This document shows positions 1 to 8,314 of a DNA stretch of 64,000 nucleotides, one piece after another. This DNA is from Agarivorans sp050870875. Lineage in GTDB: Bacteria > Pseudomonadota > Gammaproteobacteria > Enterobacterales > Celerinatantimonadaceae. Position 1 is the stretch's first letter, and every line of letters starts with the position of its first letter. The notes beneath the pieces were generated by a model. It saw only the letters and a list, made by a program, of their open reading frames with translations, made no database searches and had not been told where the DNA came from. The DNA lies in contig NZ_CP194041.2 in assembly GCF_050870875.2 (NCBI RefSeq), positions 3,968,001-4,032,000 of the forward strand, in the 5' to 3' direction. Position numbers and translations under genes: made by a program.

Positions 1-616
1 CGGCGGGACCAACTTCAATATCGAAACCGAAGAAATCGGCTCGCTCTTGAACTACGTCGATAGTTTGCGGATGCACATCATCGGCAATGAAAAATAAATT
101 AGATTTTTTGTTTTTAGACACCCGCTTCGCTAACGCCATCGCTTCGGCAGCAGCAGTGGCTTCGTCGAGTAATGAAGCACTGGCTAACTCCATCCCTGTG
201 AGGTCGAGGCTTAACTGCTGAAAATTGAGTAACGCTTCTAAACGGCCTTGAGCAATCTCGGGCTGATAAGGCGTATAAGCGGTATACCAACCAGGATTTT
301 CAAATACATTACGCAAAATCACATGCGGCACATGGGTATTGTGATACCCCATCCCGATGTAGCTACGATACAGTTTATTTTGCTTGGCTAAGTCACGCAG
401 GGCACTTAAAGCCTGCTGTTCAGTTTGGCTCTCTCCAATGTTTAGACCTTGGCTAAGGCGAATCTGCGCCGGCACCGTCTGCTCGATCAGTTGTTCAACC
501 GAATTTAGCCCTAGTTGCTGCAACATGGTGGCCACTTCGGCTTGGTCGGGGCCTATGTGGCGGCGAATGAAGTCTTGGTTTTGCTCTAATTCATTTAACG
601 GCAAAGACGGGTTCAT
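1..616 (-). CDS. gcvP: Glycine dehydrogenase (decarboxylating), P protein, N-terminal part
   Basis: This is the PLP-dependent P protein of the glycine cleavage system, which decarboxylates glycine and passes the aminomethyl group to the lipoyl arm of GcvH. Only the first 205 codons are present because the gene runs off the left edge. Reading the minus strand from the ATG at 616 gives a protein starting MNPSLPLNELEQNQDFIRRH, with the family's early IGPDQAEVATML and IGMGYHNTHVP segments and then a YTPYQPEIAQGRLEALLNFQ block typical of GcvP. It lies downstream of gcvT and gcvH on the same strand, with a hairpin terminator in the gcvH-gcvP gap. Identification is firm; the catalytic lysine region is outside the window. 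Confidence 0.96.
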   Translation of the reverse strand, partial: MNPSLPLNELEQNQDFIRRHIGPDQAEVATMLQQLGLNSVEQLIEQTVPAQIRLSQGLNIGESQTEQQALSALRDLAKQNKLYRSYIGMGYHNTHVPHVILRNVFENPGWYTAYTPYQPEIAQGRLEALLNFQQLSLDLTGMELASASLLDEATAAAEAMALAKRVSKNKKSNLFFIADDVHPQTIDVVQERADFFGFDIEVGPA

Positions 617-682
617 TGAAGTATTCCTGTATAACTGAAATAAAGTGCGTTTGCGTTTAGTGGTATTTAAATTCTTTTAGAT

Positions 683-710
683 AAAAAAAGCGCCCCGACT
701 AGCGGAGCGC
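683..710 (-). terminator. Intrinsic terminator between gcvH and gcvP
   Basis: On the minus strand the arms at 703-710 and 690-697 form an 8-bp stem (one G-U pair, 5-nt loop), followed by a run of seven T. It sits just after the gcvH stop and before gcvP, so it may make part of the gcvTH transcript stop before gcvP. Because gcvP is cut, its own promoter cannot be judged fully. Confidence 0.75.
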
Positions 711-725
711 ATCATTTACCTGATT

Positions 726-1118
726 TTATTCATCTTCTTCGATGGTCAAGGCGTAGTCTTCGGCCGACATTAATTCGTCAAGCTCGCTGGAGTCGCTGCA
801 TTTCACTTTAAACATCCAACCGTCGCCGTAAGCATCACTGTTCACCAATTCTGGCGAGTCTTCTAAATCTTCGTTAATTGCCACAACTTCACCACTGATT
901 GGCGCGTAAATATCAGAAGCCGCTTTCACCGACTCGGCAACCGCACAATCGTCGCCCGCATCAATATCGTCACCCACGTCGGGCAAATCAACAAAGACCA
1001 TATCACCCAAAAGTTCTTGAGCATGCTCACTAATACCAATAGTGTAAACACCCTCACCTTCATCACGAACCCACTCATGGGTGCTTGCGTAGCGTAAATC
1101 GGCTGGGATAGTAGCCAT
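726..1118 (-). CDS. gcvH: Glycine cleavage system H protein
   Basis: This is the lipoyl carrier of the glycine cleavage system; it shuttles the aminomethyl intermediate between the P, T and L proteins. The 130-residue length matches the family. The protein has the usual opening IPADLRYASTHEWVR, the GISEHAQELLGDMVFVDLP segment, and the lipoylation motif AVAESVKAASDIYAPISGEV, whose lysine (about residue 65) carries lipoate. It lies 65 nt downstream of gcvT and is presumably cotranscribed with it. A terminator-like hairpin follows. Confidence 0.98.
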   Translation of the reverse strand: MATIPADLRYASTHEWVRDEGEGVYTIGISEHAQELLGDMVFVDLPDVGDDIDAGDDCAVAESVKAASDIYAPISGEVVAINEDLEDSPELVNSDAYGDGWMFKVKCSDSSELDELMSAEDYALTIEEDE

Positions 1119-1183
1119 AATTCTTTTCCTCTAGGTTGCTAATTTAAGGGTTAATTCAAAGTAAAAATCAGTGCTCAGCGAAG

Positions 1184-2275
1184 CTAAACTTTGGCGCCAT
1201 TACGTACAAATACAGGTTTTACTACTTTCACTTTAACCTGTTTTTTGCGCATTTCCACTAAGGCTTCATCAACCTCACAATTGGCGATCCGTGCTAAAGC
1301 AATACTGACGCCTAAAGTCGGCGAAAATGTACCGCTAGTGATCACCCCAGGGAGCGCTTCGCCAAATTCGTTGACCACCGTCACTTGTTGCCCGGCACGC
1401 ATTACGCCTTTGCTTTCCATCAACAAACCAACCAGCTTATCGCTGCCTTCGATTCGTTGCGCTTCTAATGCTGCGCGACCAATAAAATCCCGGTCTTCTG
1501 GTTGCCAAGCAATGGTCCAAGCCATATTCGCGGCTAACGGCGAAATGCTCTCGTCCATATCCTGACCATATAGATTCATGCCAGCTTCTAGACGCAAGGT
1601 ATCGCGCGCCCCCAAACCGCAAGGTTTCACGCCTTGTGCTTGCAGCGCCTTCCAAAGAGAAACCGCTTTATCTTGTGGTACCACAATTTCGTAGCCTTGC
1701 TCACCGGTATAACCAGTGGTGGCAATAAATAAATCACCGGCTTGCACTCCAAAGAAAGGCTTCATACCTTCTACAGCAAGGTTTTGCTCGTTATCCAATA
1801 CCGCCGCGGTGAGTTGCTTGGCTTGCGGGCCTTGCACTGCAATCATCGCCAGCTCTGGTCGCTCAATAATACTCACTTGATAGTCGGCCGCTTGTTGATT
1901 GATCCAAGCCAGATCTTTTTCACGAGTGGCTGAATTCACCACTAAACGGTAGTCGGTTTCACTGAAATAATAGGTAATGAGGTCGTCAATAACCCCCCCT
2001 TCATGGTTCAGCATTCCACCATATAAGGCCTTGCCTTTCACGGTGAGCTTAGCCACGTCATTGGCCAACAGTTTACGTAGAAAGGCTTGTGCTTGTTGAC
2101 CCTGAATATCAACAATAGTCATGTGTGATACATCAAACATGCCTGCGGTTTGGCGCACCGCATGATGCTCTTCAATTTGCGAGCCGTAGTTGATAGGCAT
2201 TTCCCAGCCATGAAAATCAACTAATTTTGCACCTGCATCGAGATGCGCTTGGTGAAGAACCGTTTGCTGTGTCAT
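1184..2275 (-). CDS. gcvT: Aminomethyltransferase, glycine cleavage T protein
   Basis: The T protein releases ammonia from the aminomethyl group on GcvH and transfers the carbon to tetrahydrofolate. The 363-residue length is normal. Family segments are clear: LVDFHGWEMPINYGSQIEEH near the N terminus, GMFDVSHMTIVDIQG, the TGYTGEQGYEIVVP folate-binding region, and GLGARDTLRLEAGMNLYGQD. It is the first gene of gcvT-gcvH-gcvP. A sigma-70-like promoter lies about 60-85 nt upstream. I looked for the tandem glycine riboswitch that precedes gcvT in many Vibrio species and did not find its conserved core. Confidence 0.98.
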   Translation of the reverse strand: MTQQTVLHQAHLDAGAKLVDFHGWEMPINYGSQIEEHHAVRQTAGMFDVSHMTIVDIQGQQAQAFLRKLLANDVAKLTVKGKALYGGMLNHEGGVIDDLITYYFSETDYRLVVNSATREKDLAWINQQAADYQVSIIERPELAMIAVQGPQAKQLTAAVLDNEQNLAVEGMKPFFGVQAGDLFIATTGYTGEQGYEIVVPQDKAVSLWKALQAQGVKPCGLGARDTLRLEAGMNLYGQDMDESISPLAANMAWTIAWQPEDRDFIGRAALEAQRIEGSDKLVGLLMESKGVMRAGQQVTVVNEFGEALPGVITSGTFSPTLGVSIALARIANCEVDEALVEMRKKQVKVKVVKPVFVRNGAKV

Positions 2276-2333
2276 CTGCTATTCTCTTTATCATAAGGTA
2301 GAGAAGGAAAAACCCTTCTGCCAATGCAGAACG

Positions 2334-2361
2334 ATTATAGCGACAACGATGCGACTGTAAA
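2334..2361 (-). promoter_or_regulatory. Sigma-70-like promoter for gcvT
   Basis: On the minus strand there is TTTACA (2361-2356), a 16-nt spacer and TATAAT (2339-2334). Transcription would start near 2327, giving a leader of about 50 nt. That leader contains a small AGAAGG/CCTTCT hairpin just before the gene. Confidence 0.7.
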
Positions 2362-2927
2362 ATGACAATCCCAAATAGAGCTAATAGATAAGTTGAACAG
2401 TTCACTTACATAAGCACAACAAGACGCTGACAACAAACCTGTCAAAACCCCAAAAAACAGTATTAATAGCTAGTATTTCTGGGTAAGCATCGAACTTAAC
2501 GCCAATTTAAACTGAGAAAATCAATTTTCTCCACCATATTTATTTTTCGCCCCACCCCGCCATTGATTAGATAAACTAATCCACTTTAAAAAATTGAATA
2601 AAAATATTTCAACAATTAACGTTCAAAAAACCAGCAGCGTAGCGCCTGATTGACAAGTAAAGCTTAAAATAAATGAGTTTGCTAAGACTAAGCCGTAAAA
2701 CGGCAAGATAAAACCAAGCGCAAATGTGCTCAACATTGCGCTGCGCAGGAGACTACGATTCAACCAAAGAAACGAGCAGTTACACTAAAAGCCGATAGCA
2801 AACAGCCAGCTCGTTGAGTCGACTCTTTCAAGCTGAATTTTTTCACAAAAGGTCGCGGTAAACTTTCCAAGGCTTCGCATCAAATGGTCCTACACAAACA
2901 AGACCGTATTTCACAAAACAAAACCAG
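2362..2927. other. AT-rich intergenic region with several inverted repeats
   Basis: No supported protein gene was seen in this roughly 565-nt stretch between gcvT and the LysR gene. On the plus strand it holds TTGACA at 2650-2655 without a good -10, a GCCGT/ACGGC hairpin near 2692-2704, a long AGCGCAA-type hairpin near 2717-2742, and AACGAGC/GCTCGTT arms near 2770-2815. A CAGCT/AGCTG stem with a trailing T-run lies near 2806-2843. This could be a structured RNA, but the promoter evidence is weak. Confidence 0.35.
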
Positions 2928-3821
2928 TTATTCGATGGATAGCTTATTAATCTCATGATAGAGAAAATCAATTAAAGCTCTGGCTGCCCGAGACAAACTG
3001 CTACGGTTTGGGTATACCAGCCAACCGGTGCTAACAATCGAATTGGTCTCGGGTAACAAATGAACTAAGAGCCCCTCTTCTACCTCAGGCTTTACCAGAT
3101 GATTCGGTTGACACACCACGCCTTGGTGTTTAATACAAGCATGAGTCACCAAGGCGATATCATTCACAATCAATCGCCCCTTCGCTTCAAAAAACTTTCC
3201 CTTAGATAAAGGAAATTGTTTTGCCAATTTACCATTTGGCATCCGCTGGATAATAAATTGGTGCTGCTTCAATTCTTCTTCACTGCGCGGATGACCGTAC
3301 TTTGTTAAGTATTCAGGACTAGCGTAATAACCCATGGAGATGGTTTGCAACGCACGCGCCATTAAACTCGAATCTTCCAAACGATCACCAATGCGCAGTG
3401 CAACATCGATATTATGCTCAATTAAATTTCGCTCATCGGCGCTAGTGATAATCTCCAGATGCACCTTAGGATGAAGCTCCATAAATTCAAAAATAATATT
3501 TTCAAATACACTGATACCGGGTAGCGGTAGTAACTGCAAACGCAAATGACCACTCAATTCATAGGACTCGTGCACCATGTCTTCAATCGTTGATTCAAGC
3601 TCAATAATGATCGGCTTGGTCCGCTGATAAAACTGCCGTCCATTCTCAGATAACGCAATCGAGCGCTGATGGCGATGAAATAGTTTCACCTTTAATTCAG
3701 TTTCAAGATTTTTTAGTCGACGGCTAAGATTAGATTTCGGTAAATCAAGCAACTCTGAGGCTTTGGTTAAATTTCCCGAATCCACAATAAAGTGAAATAA
3801 CTTAATGTCTTCTGTTTTCAT
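2928..3821 (-). CDS. LysR-family transcriptional regulator
   Basis: This is a 297-residue LysR-type regulator. It has an N-terminal winged helix-turn-helix (KLFHFIVDSGNLTKASELLDLPKSNLSRRLKNLE, roughly residues 7-40) and a C-terminal periplasmic-binding-like effector domain. It is closest in style to the CrgA/AaeR type, with the conserved HRHQRSIALSENGRQFYQR segment. The reading frame is open to a TTG at 3851, but the ATG at 3821 is preferred: it has GAGA about 10 nt upstream and gives the family's usual start. It is divergent from the RND efflux genes, so it probably controls them, although the effector cannot be read from sequence. Confidence 0.93.
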   Translation of the reverse strand: MKTEDIKLFHFIVDSGNLTKASELLDLPKSNLSRRLKNLETELKVKLFHRHQRSIALSENGRQFYQRTKPIIIELESTIEDMVHESYELSGHLRLQLLPLPGISVFENIIFEFMELHPKVHLEIITSADERNLIEHNIDVALRIGDRLEDSSLMARALQTISMGYYASPEYLTKYGHPRSEEELKQHQFIIQRMPNGKLAKQFPLSKGKFFEAKGRLIVNDIALVTHACIKHQGVVCQPNHLVKPEVEEGLLVHLLPETNSIVSTGWLVYPNRSSLSRAARALIDFLYHEINKLSIE

Positions 3822-3934
3822 GGCGGTATTTTCTCTCGCGTCTAATAACAATTTCAGCTAGAAGCCCTGTAGCTCTAGATGAGCCTAACACTTAAGTTTC
3901 ACATTTCAGAACACAAAGTTACAAATAGTCATGT

Positions 3935-3962
3935 TTTTTGTGAAAGATAAACTCTCTATACT
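3935..3962 (+). promoter_or_regulatory. Putative promoter of the RND efflux operon
   Basis: TATACT at 3957-3962 is preceded after 16 nt by a weak TTTTTG. Initiation near 3969 gives a leader of about 30 nt to the ATG at 4000. It lies in the LysR/efflux divergent gap, where a LysR protein would be expected to bind. It also argues against translation starting at 3931, because that codon would lie within the promoter. Confidence 0.45.
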
Positions 3963-3999
3963 CAGCTTTTATTATATAAAACAGATCTCAAGGAAAAAT

Positions 4000-5127
4000 A
4001 TGTTCAATCACACTCCTTATCAGATTGTCATGGCGGTATTTATATCCACTTTGATTTCCGGATGCGACTTTTCAGCCCAAGCAGAAACCAAAGCCATAGT
4101 GAAACCGCGCCCGGTTAAATTAATCGATATTGACCAATCGATCCCGCCAAAGCAACGCAGTTTTCCAGGCAAAGTCTATGCGAGCCAACAGGCTGAGTTG
4201 GCGTTTCGAATTAGCGGCGAGTTAACTCAGCTTAATTTAATTGAAGGGCAAAAGGTTCAGCAAGGCGAAGTGCTCTCGCAATTAGACAAACGTGATGCAA
4301 GTAACGCGCTGCTCAATGCTGAAGCAAATTTTGAACTGGCTCAAGCCGACTTTAAACGAAAGAAAGCTTTGTTAACCCGCAAACTGATTTCGCCCGCCGA
4401 CGTTGACAGTGCGAGTGCCAGTTTAAAATCGGCCGACGCTAACTTACGTAGTAGCCGCGACCAGCTGGCCTATACCACGATTTATGCGCCATTTTCTGGT
4501 GTAGTTGCCAAGGTACATACCGACAACTATCAAATGGTTCAGCCAAATCAAGCGATTGTGACACTGCAAAACACCGATACTTTCGAGCTAAAAATTCAGC
4601 TTCCAGAATCCATGTTACTCAGTTTACAAAACCATGCGGCGCTGGAGCAAATTCAAGCCTATGCGCAGTTCGACAACTTACTTGGTGGACAAGCCATTCC
4701 GGTCCACTATAAAGAACACAGTAGCCTTGCCTCGCAAGGGACTCAAACCTATGAAACGACCTTTACCCTTAAGGCACCAGAGCAAATGCGTTTGATACCC
4801 GGCATGAGTACTTCGGTCGCGATTAACATGCCTGCGGCTTCTGCTGAAAGCAACCCAATTGCTATTTTACCGCTCACGGCGCTGGTTCGCGATAGCGATA
4901 CAATTACTCAAGCCGCTGAAGGCCAACCATTAAGCGCATCGGTTTGGGTTTACCAGCCCGATGCACAATCACTTAAACTGACTCCAGTGTTACTCGGGAA
5001 AATTCGCGCCGATGGCATTGAGATCTTATCTGGTCTCAATCAAGGTGACCGAGTGGTTGCCAGCGGAGTCAACGCGCTCACAGGTAAAGAGTTAATCAAA
5101 CCACTGCATTGGGTTAGAGGAGTTTAA
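4000..5127 (+). CDS. RND efflux pump periplasmic adaptor (membrane fusion lipoprotein)
   Basis: This is the adaptor of a tripartite efflux pump, linking the inner-membrane transporter to the outer-membrane channel. It is 375 residues from the ATG at 4000, which has a good AAGGA ribosome site 5-6 nt upstream; an upstream ATG at 3931 is less likely. The N terminus is a lipoprotein signal ending in LISGC, so the mature protein is probably acylated at that cysteine. Next come a lipoyl half-motif (AELAFRISGELTQLNLIEGQ), an alpha-helical hairpin (about residues 75-130), the second half-motif IYAPFSGVVAKVHTDN, and beta-barrel and membrane-proximal domains. The stop is 2 nt before the transporter start, so the two are translationally coupled. 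Confidence 0.95.
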   Translation: MFNHTPYQIVMAVFISTLISGCDFSAQAETKAIVKPRPVKLIDIDQSIPPKQRSFPGKVYASQQAELAFRISGELTQLNLIEGQKVQQGEVLSQLDKRDASNALLNAEANFELAQADFKRKKALLTRKLISPADVDSASASLKSADANLRSSRDQLAYTTIYAPFSGVVAKVHTDNYQMVQPNQAIVTLQNTDTFELKIQLPESMLLSLQNHAALEQIQAYAQFDNLLGGQAIPVHYKEHSSLASQGTQTYETTFTLKAPEQMRLIPGMSTSVAINMPAASAESNPIAILPLTALVRDSDTITQAAEGQPLSASVWVYQPDAQSLKLTPVLLGKIRADGIEILSGLNQGDRVVASGVNALTGKELIKPLHWVRGV

Positions 5128-5129
5128 CC

Positions 5130-8100
5130 ATGAATGCAGCACTCTATAGTATTAACCATAAAGTGATCAGCTGGATGGTGGTCGTGTTGATGTTGGTCGG
5201 AGGGGTGATCTCGTTCACTGGTTTAGGTCAACTCGAGCAACCCGAATTTACCATCAAAACGGCATTGGTGATCACCAATTATCCCGGTGCCAGTGCCGAA
5301 CAAGTGGAAGAAGAAGTCACGCTGCCACTAGAGGATGCACTACAGCAAATGGCACAGATCAAACATGTGTCTTCAATTAACAGCGCAGGGCTGTCGCAAA
5401 TTGAAGTCGAGATGAATGATCAATATGACAAAAATAGCTTACCGCAAGTCTGGGATGAATTACGCCGAAAAATTAGTGATACTCAAGGCAAGATGCCTCC
5501 CGGAGTCGGTTCGCCATTAATTATTGACGACTTTTCCGATGTGTATGGTTATTTGCTAAATCTAACAGGTGAAGGCTACAGCTATCGAGACTTAGACAAC
5601 TACAGTAACCTGCTACGTCGCGAACTGGTTCTCTCTCCCGGGGTGAAAAAGGTATCGGTAGTCGGTGTCCCGCAAGAGCAAGTTGTGGTCGAAATTAGCC
5701 AGCAAAAACTGAGTGCATTGGGTCTCGAACCCGACTATATCTACGGTTTATTGCAGACCCAAAATGTAGTGTCTAACGCCGGTGAAATGCTGATTGACAA
5801 TAACCGAGTCCGGATCCACCCCACCGGTGAATTGGCCGATATCTCTGAAATGAAAAACATTTTGGTGAGCCCGCCAAGCAGTGACAACCTGATCTATTTG
5901 GGCGACATCGCAAATATTTATCGCGCCACCACCGAGACTCCGAGTCAGCTTTATCATGATAATGGCGAGAAGGCTTTATCCATGGGGATCTCTTACTCCT
6001 CAGGAGTAAACGTGGTCGACATCTCAAAGTCAATGAACGCCAAACTAGAATCCCTTAAATCTGAAATGCCGATCGGAATGAAGATTAATGTGATTTATGA
6101 TCAAGGTAAGATTGTCGATAAGGCCGTTAGCGGATTTATTGTTAACCTTGCGCAATCGGTTGGCATTGTGATCATCGTATTACTCGTCTTTATGGGCCTA
6201 AGATCGGGTATTTTGATGGGTGCGGTGCTGGTCATTACCATCCTTGGCACGTTCATAGTGATGAATGTAATGCACATTCAGTTACAAAATATTTCCTTAG
6301 GGGCTCTCATTATTGCCTTAGGGATGTTAGTTGATAATGCCATAGTGGTGACCGAAGGGGTCATTATTGGCATTAAAAAAGGCTTAAGCCGTACCGAAGC
6401 TGCCGCTGCGATTGTTAAGCAAACCCAATGGCCATTGCTCGGTGCTACCGTTATCGCAATTATGGCTTTTGCGCCAATCGGACTCTCCTCCGATGCCACT
6501 GGCGAATTCTGTGCCTCATTGTTCCAGGTATTGCTGATTTCTTTATCGATCAGTTGGGTGATGGCTATCACCATTACCCCCTTCTTTTGTTATCTGTTGT
6601 TTAAGGATGGCGATCAAGACAGCGCCGAGCAAGAACCTTATAGCGGCTTAATTTTTAACGTTTATCGTCGCATTCTTAATGCTGCTATGCACAATCGAAT
6701 CATTAGCATACTTCTGGTTCTCGCAATGTTAGGAGCAGCCGTTGTAGGTATGAGTAAAGTGAAGAATGTCTTTTTTCCTGCCTCTACCACTCCCATTTTT
6801 ATGGTAGATATCTGGATGCCTGAAGGCACCGATATTCTTGGCACCGAAAAATTTGTAAGCGGCATCGAGCAGGACTTAATCAAAGACAAAGCCAAAACGA
6901 GCGACCAGCGAGGCATTGTGAATATCACCTCGGTGATCGGTCAAGGTGCACAGCGTTATGCCTTAACTTATCAACCAGAGAAAGGCTACGCCGCCTACGC
7001 GCAATTGATCGTCGAGATGCAAGATTTACAGAGTCTTTCGGCCTATTTGCCTTGGCTGCAACACAAATTAAGAGAAGACTATCCGGAAGCCAAATACCGG
7101 GTTAAATTGATCGAAAATGGTCCTTCTCCAGCAGCTAAAATAGAAGCTCGCTTCTATGGTGATGATCCCGTGGTACTGCGTCAATTAGCGGAGCAGGCGG
7201 TGATCATTTTTCAAAATGAGCCCTCAGCCGATAATATTCGAAATACTTGGCGCAACCAGCAGTTGTTAGTTCGCCCGCAAATGGATCTGGCTCGCTCACG
7301 TGAAATTGGAATTAGTAAACAAGACCTAGATGCGGCCTTGCTGCGTAACTTCGATAGCCAAAACATTGGAACCTATCGCGATGGCTCGCACCTGCTGCCA
7401 ATTGTGGCGCGCGCTCCTGCAGCCGAGCGAAAAAATGCCAATAGTTTAAACGAGCTACAAGTTTGGAGTTCTAAATACCAAAGTTTTGTGCCGATTACCC
7501 AGTTGGTCTCTAGCTTCGACAGCGAATGGGAAGATCCGATTATCATGCGTCGAGACCGAAAACGCTTGATCACGATATTAGCCGACCCCGCCATTGGTAG
7601 TGGTCAAACCGCTGATTCATTGTTACGAAAAGTACGCGATAAAGTGGAAGCTATCCCCTTGCCAGACGGCTATAAATTAGAATGGGGAGGCGAATTTGAA
7701 ACCTCTTCTGAAGCCCAGCAAGGGATCGCAGGTTCCATCCCAATGGGTTACTTGGCGATGTTCTTACTTACGGTGCTGCTATTTAACTCGATTAAGCAAC
7801 CCTTAATTATTTGGTTAACCGTACCTCTAGCAGTGATTGGTGTGGCCTTTGGTCTATTGGCTCTAGACGCACCTCTCAGCTTCATGGCGATTTTGGGGAT
7901 GCTCAGTTTAAGTGGGATGATCATCAAAAACAGTATTGTTTTAGTCGACCAAATTAATCTGGAACTCGAAGAAGGCCAAAGCCCCTATGAGGCTGTTTAT
8001 CACTCGTCAGTGAGCCGGGTTCGGCCAGTAGGAATGGCAGCATTAACCACCATGCTAGGGATGATTCCCTTACTGTCAGATCCCTTCTTTCAATCGATGG

Positions 8101-8207
8101 CGGTCACCATTGTGTTTGGTTTAGGTTTTGCCACGGTATTAACACTGGTGGTACTCCCTGTGATTTATACCCTGATATATCGCATCAAAGTACCAAAAAC
8201 CAGTTAA
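5130..8207 (+). CDS. RND-family efflux transporter, inner-membrane pump
   Basis: This is a proton-driven multidrug-type pump of the AcrB superfamily, 1025 residues, with 12 expected membrane helices in two repeats and two large periplasmic loops. Motifs seen are FTIKTALVITNYPGASAEQVEEEV in the first porter domain, ISLGALIIALGMLVDNAIVV in TM4 and LSGMIIKNSIVLVDQI in TM10. The TM4 proton site reads D402-N403 rather than the D-D pair of AcrB, while the TM10 lysine is kept. The pattern resembles the less-studied HAE branch with Asp-Asn. The substrate cannot be deduced. It sits in the operon adaptor-transporter-channel, and a strong hairpin follows the stop. Confidence 0.96.
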   Translation: MNAALYSINHKVISWMVVVLMLVGGVISFTGLGQLEQPEFTIKTALVITNYPGASAEQVEEEVTLPLEDALQQMAQIKHVSSINSAGLSQIEVEMNDQYDKNSLPQVWDELRRKISDTQGKMPPGVGSPLIIDDFSDVYGYLLNLTGEGYSYRDLDNYSNLLRRELVLSPGVKKVSVVGVPQEQVVVEISQQKLSALGLEPDYIYGLLQTQNVVSNAGEMLIDNNRVRIHPTGELADISEMKNILVSPPSSDNLIYLGDIANIYRATTETPSQLYHDNGEKALSMGISYSSGVNVVDISKSMNAKLESLKSEMPIGMKINVIYDQGKIVDKAVSGFIVNLAQSVGIVIIVLLVFMGLRSGILMGAVLVITILGTFIVMNVMHIQLQNISLGALIIALGMLVDNAIVVTEGVIIGIKKGLSRTEAAAAIVKQTQWPLLGATVIAIMAFAPIGLSSDATGEFCASLFQVLLISLSISWVMAITITPFFCYLLFKDGDQDSAEQEPYSGLIFNVYRRILNAAMHNRIISILLVLAMLGAAVVGMSKVKNVFFPASTTPIFMVDIWMPEGTDILGTEKFVSGIEQDLIKDKAKTSDQRGIVNITSVIGQGAQRYALTYQPEKGYAAYAQLIVEMQDLQSLSAYLPWLQHKLREDYPEAKYRVKLIENGPSPAAKIEARFYGDDPVVLRQLAEQAVIIFQNEPSADNIRNTWRNQQLLVRPQMDLARSREIGISKQDLDAALLRNFDSQNIGTYRDGSHLLPIVARAPAAERKNANSLNELQVWSSKYQSFVPITQLVSSFDSEWEDPIIMRRDRKRLITILADPAIGSGQTADSLLRKVRDKVEAIPLPDGYKLEWGGEFETSSEAQQGIAGSIPMGYLAMFLLTVLLFNSIKQPLIIWLTVPLAVIGVAFGLLALDAPLSFMAILGMLSLSGMIIKNSIVLVDQINLELEEGQSPYEAVYHSSVSRVRPVGMAALTTMLGMIPLLSDPFFQSMAVTIVFGLGFATVLTLVVLPVIYTLIYRIKVPKTS

Positions 8208-8220
8208 TTCATTCGCAGTC

Positions 8221-8248
8221 ATTTGGCCTCAGCCTTCTGAGGCCAAAT
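8221..8248 (+). other. Perfect hairpin between the RND pump and channel genes
   Basis: Arms ATTTGGCCTCA (8221-8231) and TGAGGCCAAAT (8238-8248) pair perfectly over 11 bp with a 6-nt loop. No T-tract follows, so it is more likely an mRNA-stability or processing element than a full terminator. It may set lower or separate expression of the downstream channel gene. Confidence 0.6.
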
Positions 8249-8314
8249 CGAAGCAACAACCTCTAGCAGGGTGGCGGTATTACTCGAATAAGCCGCGACT
8301 TAAGGAACCATGAA

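Noticed and set aside
2276..2927. Glycine riboswitch ahead of gcvT
   Set aside because: I searched the minus strand for the conserved aptamer core segments and their reverse complements and found none; a normal promoter and a roughly 50-nt leader leave little room.
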